Of a stretch of DNA of 64,000 nucleotides, positions 60,068-64,000 are shown piece by piece (positions within the stretch are counted from its first letter, which is position 1; each line of letters starts with the position of its first letter). Made by a program: the position numbers and the translations under genes. This stretch comes from Actinospineispora spinosispora DSM 44797 (GTDB lineage Bacteria > Actinomycetota > Actinomycetes > Mycobacteriales > Pseudonocardiaceae), in the NCBI RefSeq assembly GCF_000429025.1, contig NZ_AUBB01000006.1, positions 124,001 to 188,000 on the forward strand, read 5' to 3'. A model generated the notes under the pieces. It had not been told where the DNA came from and made no database searches. It saw only the letters and a list, made by a program, of their open reading frames with translations.

Positions 60068-60598
60068 TCAGCCCTCGAGCAGCGAGTGCACCGATCGACC
60101 CGGTAACCGGTCACGTCCGGCCAGCGCCGTCAGCTCGAGTAGCACGCCGATACCGGTCACCGTCGCGCCCACCTGCTCGATGAGCTCGCAGCTGGCCCGC
60201 AGCGTGCCGCCGGTGGCGAGCACGTCGTCCACCACGTACGCGCGGGCGCCCGGCTCGATGCATCCTTCCGGCAGCTCGAGTGTCGCCGTGCCGTACTCCA
60301 GCTCGTAGTCGCGGCGTGCCGCCACCCGGGGCAGTTTTCCCGCCTTGCGGACCGGCACCACCCCCACGCCCGCCGCCACCGCCACGGCGGCGCCGACCAG
60401 GAAGCCGCGCGCCTCGACGACGACCACCACGTCGGCGGACCGCGCGTGCTCGGCCATCGCCTCGACGACCGTCCCGAACGCCGTCGGGTCCGCGAGCACC
60501 GGGGTGATGTCGCGGAACAACACCCCCGGCGTCGGGTAGTCCGGTACGTCGCGGATCAGTCGGAAGGCGTCGGCCAGCCGCTCGGGAAGATCCGTCAC
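60068..60598 (-). CDS. apt: Adenine phosphoribosyltransferase
   Basis: Salvages adenine with PRPP to AMP. A 176-residue enzyme with the family opening DVPDYPTPGVLFRDITPVLADP, VEARGFLVGAA and the PRPP loop YVVDDVLATGGTL. GTG 60598 overlaps the secF stop by four bases (GTGA), the conserved actinobacterial secDF-apt-relA order. Confidence 0.93.
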   Translation of the reverse strand: MTDLPERLADAFRLIRDVPDYPTPGVLFRDITPVLADPTAFGTVVEAMAEHARSADVVVVVEARGFLVGAAVAVAAGVGVVPVRKAGKLPRVAARRDYELEYGTATLELPEGCIEPGARAYVVDDVLATGGTLRASCELIEQVGATVTGIGVLLELTALAGRDRLPGRSVHSLLEG

Positions 60599-61842
60599 CG
60601 CCGGCGCTTGCCGGTCGGACGGGCCGAGCTTCGACCGGACCGGGTGTTGCGGGTGCCCGAGGTCCGTCGGCTCGCCGCACTGCGCGCGGGAACACCGGCG
60701 GCCGCCGCCATCGCCCGTTCTCGGCGAAGCTCGCCGTCCAGGGCGGTGTCGTCGGTCGTGTCCAGCTCCTCGTCGCCGTCCGCGTCCACGACGCCGGACT
60801 CCTTGGCGCGCCGGGCGAACACCCGCTTGGCCTGCTGCTGGAACCGGACGTCGCGCATCTTCAGATCGACCAGGACCGGGGTGGCCAGGCAGATCGAGGA
60901 CAGCGCGCCGGCCAGGATGCCGATCAGCTGGACGAGCGCCAGGTCGGCGAGCGTGCCGACACCGAGCAGACCCACACCGACGACGAGCAGACCGATGACC
61001 GGCAGCACCGCGATCAACGACGTGTTGATCGAGCGCATCAGGGTCTGGTTCAGCGCCAGGTTGGCCGTCTCGCCGTAGGTGCGCCTGGTCAGACCGAGCA
61101 GCCCCCGGCTGTTCTCCTTGACCTTGTCGAACACCACGACCGTGTCGTACAGCGAGAAGCCCAGGATCGTGAGCAGACCGATGACGGTCGACGGGCTGAC
61201 CTCGAAGCCGATCAGCGAGTAGATACCGGCGGTGACCACCAGGTCGTGGATCAGCGCGACGAGCGCCGAGATCGCCATGGCGCGTTCGAAGTACACCGCG
61301 AGGAAGATCGTCACCAGCACCAGGAACACCGCGAGCGCGATCAGTGCCTGGGTGGTGATCTCACCACCCCAGGTGCCCGACACGGCGGTCCCGCTGATCG
61401 CGTTCGCGTCCGGTCGCCCGTTCGCGGCGAGCGGATGGAACTCGGTGAACAGCGCCTGTTTGACGGCCTGCTGCTCGGTGGCGGTGAGCGTCTCGGTCCG
61501 GATCTGTACCGTCTGGTTCGCACCGCTGCCGGCCAGCTGGACGACCGCCGAGTCGCCCTTGTCCTCCAGCGCCTCGTGCACGACGCCCGCCACGTGCTCG
61601 GTCGTCAGCTGACCTGTCGCGCCGGTGGTCGGGAACTGGATGCTCGTCCCGCCCTTGAAGTCGATGCTCAGGTTGAAGCCCTTGAACACCATCGAGCCGA
61701 TGCAGATCAGGACCAGCACCGCGAAGAAGATGTAGAAGCCCTTGCGCCTGCCGACCAGGTCGAAGGCGCCGGTACCGGTGTGCAGCCTGCTGAGGAAACT
61801 GCTCCGTGACCTTGCCTGTGGCCGATGCTCTGTGTCCACCAT
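60595..61842 (-). CDS. secF: Protein translocase subunit SecF
   Basis: Works with SecD to pull exported proteins across the membrane using the proton gradient. The 415-residue protein has a first helix (about 36-52), the FNLSIDFKGGTSIQF motif, a periplasmic domain and five further helices with VIGLLTILGFSLYDTVVVFDKVKEN. A charged cytosolic tail from about residue 345 is longer than in many species. It begins one base after the secD stop. Confidence 0.95.
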   Translation of the reverse strand: MVDTEHRPQARSRSSFLSRLHTGTGAFDLVGRRKGFYIFFAVLVLICIGSMVFKGFNLSIDFKGGTSIQFPTTGATGQLTTEHVAGVVHEALEDKGDSAVVQLAGSGANQTVQIRTETLTATEQQAVKQALFTEFHPLAANGRPDANAISGTAVSGTWGGEITTQALIALAVFLVLVTIFLAVYFERAMAISALVALIHDLVVTAGIYSLIGFEVSPSTVIGLLTILGFSLYDTVVVFDKVKENSRGLLGLTRRTYGETANLALNQTLMRSINTSLIAVLPVIGLLVVGVGLLGVGTLADLALVQLIGILAGALSSICLATPVLVDLKMRDVRFQQQAKRVFARRAKESGVVDADGDEELDTTDDTALDGELRRERAMAAAAGVPARSAASRRTSGTRNTRSGRSSARPTGKRRR

Positions 61843-61843
61843 T

Positions 61844-63721
61844 TCAGGCTCCCTTCGGGCCGACGGCCGTCTTGCGTGTCGCGGCCAGCCGCCTGCGCGC
61901 CACGCCGATTCGCGCGACCGCCCCCAGGCCGGACCATCTCGGGCTGCTGAAGATCCGCGAGTTGCCTGCCATCGCCACCAGCGGGTGCGTGACCAGGAAG
62001 ACCACCACGAGGTCCAGCACCGTCGTCATGCCCAGGGTGAACGCGAAGCCCTTCACCTGACCGACGGCCAGCAGGTACAGCACGGCCGCCGCCAGGAACA
62101 TGACCGCGTCGGCGGACAGGATCGTCCGCCGCGCCCTGACCCAGCCTCGTGGCACCGCCGCCTTGAAGCTGCGGCCCTCCCGTACCTCGTCCTTCAGCCG
62201 TTCGAAGAAGATCACGAAGGAGTCCGCGGTGATACCGATCGCCACGATGAAACCGGCGACACCGGCCAGGTCCAGGCTGAACCCGACCGATCGGCCGAGC
62301 AGGATCAGCACCGCGTAGACCAGCACCGCGGACAGGATCAACGACAGGATCGTCAACACCCCGAGCGCCCGGTAGTAGAACAGGCAGTAGATGAACACCA
62401 GACCCAGACCGATCGCACCGGCGATCAGGCCGGCCTGCAGCGAGGCGAGCCCCAGGGTCGCCGACACGGTCTGCGCGTCCGAGGTGGCGAAGGACAACGG
62501 CAGCGCGCCGTACTTCAGGATCCCGGACAGGTGCTGGGCCTCGGCCTGGGAGAACCGGCCCTGGATCTCGGTCGGGCCGTTGATCGGGCCGTTGATGACC
62601 GGCGCCGAGACGACCTCGCCGTCCAGCACGAACGCGGCCTGCTTGCCGACGTTCGCGGCCGTGTAGTCCGACCAGATGCGGGCACCCGCGCTCTTGAACG
62701 TCACGTTGATGACGTTCTCCGCGCGCTGCTGGTCGTACCCGGCACCCGCGGTGTCGATCTCGGTTCCGCGCAGGAACACCGGGCTCAGGATGTACTTCTC
62801 GGTGTCCTTCTGGTCGCACGTGACCAGCGGCTTGGTCGGGTCGTCGTACCCGCTCAGCACGTCGTTGCCGGCGCACTGCAGGTTCTGCAGCGCGAGCTGC
62901 TGAATGTTCGGGTCCGTGCTCTGCCGGGTCGCCCTGGCCAGCGCGATGCCCTTGACCAGCTGCGGGTCGGCGATGCTCTGCGTCGGGTCGGCCGGGTTCG
63001 GCGGCGGGTTCGGGTTCGGCGGGGCCGCCTTCTTCGGCAGCTGCATGGCGGCCTTGTTCTGAGCCGCGTTCTGGGCCGCCTTGTTCTCCGCCGAGGCCTT
63101 CTGCGCGGCCGGGTGCTGGCTCGCGGAAGCCTTCGTCGTCGCGTGCTGCGCGGGGTGCGGCTCGGGCGTCGCGGGAGTCGTCGGCGGTGCGTCGAGCAGC
63201 GAGACGGCTCCCAGCGGCGCGGACGAGCCGGGGCCGGGCTTGAGCGGCTGGGTGGGTGTCGTGCTGCCCGGCTTCGCGCCACCGGTACCGGGCGCGGCGG
63301 GCGCACCCGGAGTCCCCGGTGCCGGTGGCGGCGGTGTCGCCGTGTACGGCCCGCCGATCACCGTGCGCAGCTGCAGCTGGGCCGGCTGCGCCAGATCCTT
63401 CGCCTTGTCCCCCTGGTCACCGGGAACCGTGATGATCAGGTTGGAGCCGTCCTGCACCACCTCGGCGCCACTGATACCCAGGCCGTTGACCCGGGTGTCG
63501 ATGATGCCCCTGGCGAGGGTCAGCTGTTCCTTGGAAGGCGGCTGTCCGTTGTCGGTGCGCGCGGTCAACGTGACCCGCGTGCCACCTTCCAGGTCGATAC
63601 CCAGCTTGGGTTTCGGCTGGCGGTCACCGGTGAAGAACACCAGCGCGTAGAGCAGGACGACGATGCCAAGGAACGCCGCCAGATACCGCAATGGGCGGAT
63701 GTGCCCGGCCGGTGGTGCCAA
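61844..63721 (-). CDS. secD: Protein translocase subunit SecD
   Basis: A 625-residue partner of SecF. N-terminal helix (about 10-31), PKPKLGIDLEGGTRVTL, the P1 head region, a long Ala/Pro/Lys-rich insert at about 125-245 that looks disordered, then five membrane helices with AGVAGFIVAIGITADSFVIFFERLKDE. The insert is unusually long. TTG 63721 has GGAAGAGGG 8 bases upstream and is the only suitable start. Upstream lies yajC. Confidence 0.94.
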   Translation of the reverse strand: MAPPAGHIRPLRYLAAFLGIVVLLYALVFFTGDRQPKPKLGIDLEGGTRVTLTARTDNGQPPSKEQLTLARGIIDTRVNGLGISGAEVVQDGSNLIITVPGDQGDKAKDLAQPAQLQLRTVIGGPYTATPPPPAPGTPGAPAAPGTGGAKPGSTTPTQPLKPGPGSSAPLGAVSLLDAPPTTPATPEPHPAQHATTKASASQHPAAQKASAENKAAQNAAQNKAAMQLPKKAAPPNPNPPPNPADPTQSIADPQLVKGIALARATRQSTDPNIQQLALQNLQCAGNDVLSGYDDPTKPLVTCDQKDTEKYILSPVFLRGTEIDTAGAGYDQQRAENVINVTFKSAGARIWSDYTAANVGKQAAFVLDGEVVSAPVINGPINGPTEIQGRFSQAEAQHLSGILKYGALPLSFATSDAQTVSATLGLASLQAGLIAGAIGLGLVFIYCLFYYRALGVLTILSLILSAVLVYAVLILLGRSVGFSLDLAGVAGFIVAIGITADSFVIFFERLKDEVREGRSFKAAVPRGWVRARRTILSADAVMFLAAAVLYLLAVGQVKGFAFTLGMTTVLDLVVVFLVTHPLVAMAGNSRIFSSPRWSGLGAVARIGVARRRLAATRKTAVGPKGA

Positions 63722-63831
63722 CTCGAAAACCCTCTTCCACTGTGATCAACGCCCGGCGACCGACGGACAGCCCGGCGCGCGCGATGCTAGCGAGCGCCGG
63801 TGCGCCCGTTCACCGCAACCCTCTGGGCCAC

Positions 63832-64000
63832 TCAGGCGTTGCCGCGCCCACCGGTGGTGCCGTTTGCCGAGGACTCGGGCTCGCTGTCGGCCTTCGTCTC
63901 GGTCTTCGCGTCGCCGCTGGGCGTGACCTCCGGCGTCGCGGTCGCTGACGGAGTCTCAGAAACCGGAGCCTCGATGCGCTCCTGCTCCGGGCCCTCGTCG
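63832..64000 (-). CDS. yajC: YajC preprotein translocase subunit, C-terminal part
   Basis: The window cuts this gene. The visible 56 codons before the TGA at 63832-63834 encode an acidic Glu/Thr/Pro-rich tail (ending with TGGRGNA) as at the end of actinobacterial YajC. The membrane helix and family core lie outside the window. Position directly upstream of secD supports the call. The 63722-63831 gap is a plain intergenic spacer. Confidence 0.6.
   Translation of the reverse strand, partial: DEGPEQERIEAPVSETPSATATPEVTPSGDAKTETKADSEPESSANGTTGGRGNA

Overview
This is a high-GC actinomycete chromosome segment. The strongest pointers are a BldD regulator, the actinobacterial integration host factor mIHF, LexA-type and PyrR-type regulatory sites, many GTG starts and a few TTG starts, and operons whose genes overlap by 1, 4 or 8 bases. 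Gene order and protein sequences look most like the family Pseudonocardiaceae, but that rank is an inference. Most of the window is core chromosome; no phage, IS element, CRISPR array or tRNA/rRNA gene was found. One short AT-rich, TTA-containing patch at about 48.2-49.2 kb looks foreign.

Layout. 0-12.8 kb: a secreted SH3-like protein, then leftward mihF-gmk-rpoZ-coaBC, then the leftward pyrimidine operon pyrR-pyrB-pyrC-carA-carB-pyrF, with a PyrR-binding hairpin in its leader, then bldD (rightward) facing nusB. 12.8-33.3 kb: the actinobacterial alaS-ruvX-mltG-aroE-prepilin peptidase-aroC-aroK-aroB-aroQ-peptidase-nusB block, read leftward. It is interrupted here by a ureABC-FGD urease operon, a TetR/SnoaL pair, and a group of a TetR regulator, class II aldolase, metallo-hydrolase and polyphosphate kinase. 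The efp gene normally found between the peptidase and nusB is absent from this locus. 33.4-43.4 kb: secreted and membrane proteins, a MarR/maleylpyruvate-isomerase-like pair, rarA, an Lrp regulator with an aminotransferase, a DUF2637 membrane protein, and the downstream part of an aspS operon. 43.4-48.1 kb: DUF389 and aspS, then a repeat-rich divergent gap, a methyltransferase and an F420-type oxidoreductase. 48.2-53.2 kb: an orphan secreted cysteine-containing protein, a three-gene operon (yeast-type cytosine deaminase, non-heme iron oxygenase, NCS1 permease) and a radical SAM protein with a LexA-like box. 53.3-64 kb: YibE/F, hisS, a metallo-hydrolase, a membrane cyclophilin, relA, apt, secF, secD and the 3' end of yajC.

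How the parts work together. The pyr operon makes UMP from bicarbonate and glutamine through carbamoyl phosphate. The aro genes make chorismate. The urease genes encode the nickel enzyme and its maturation proteins. SecD, SecF and YajC drive late steps of protein export, and RelA with Apt joins stringent-response and purine salvage functions.

The most interesting non-textbook material is the pyrimidine-base operon at 49.2-52.1 kb. Next comes a family of nested inverted repeats in intergenic gaps, above all two oppositely oriented ~118-bp copies between aspS and the methyltransferase whose paired arms differ in a base-pair-preserving way. There are also plausible binding sites for PyrR, BldD and LexA.
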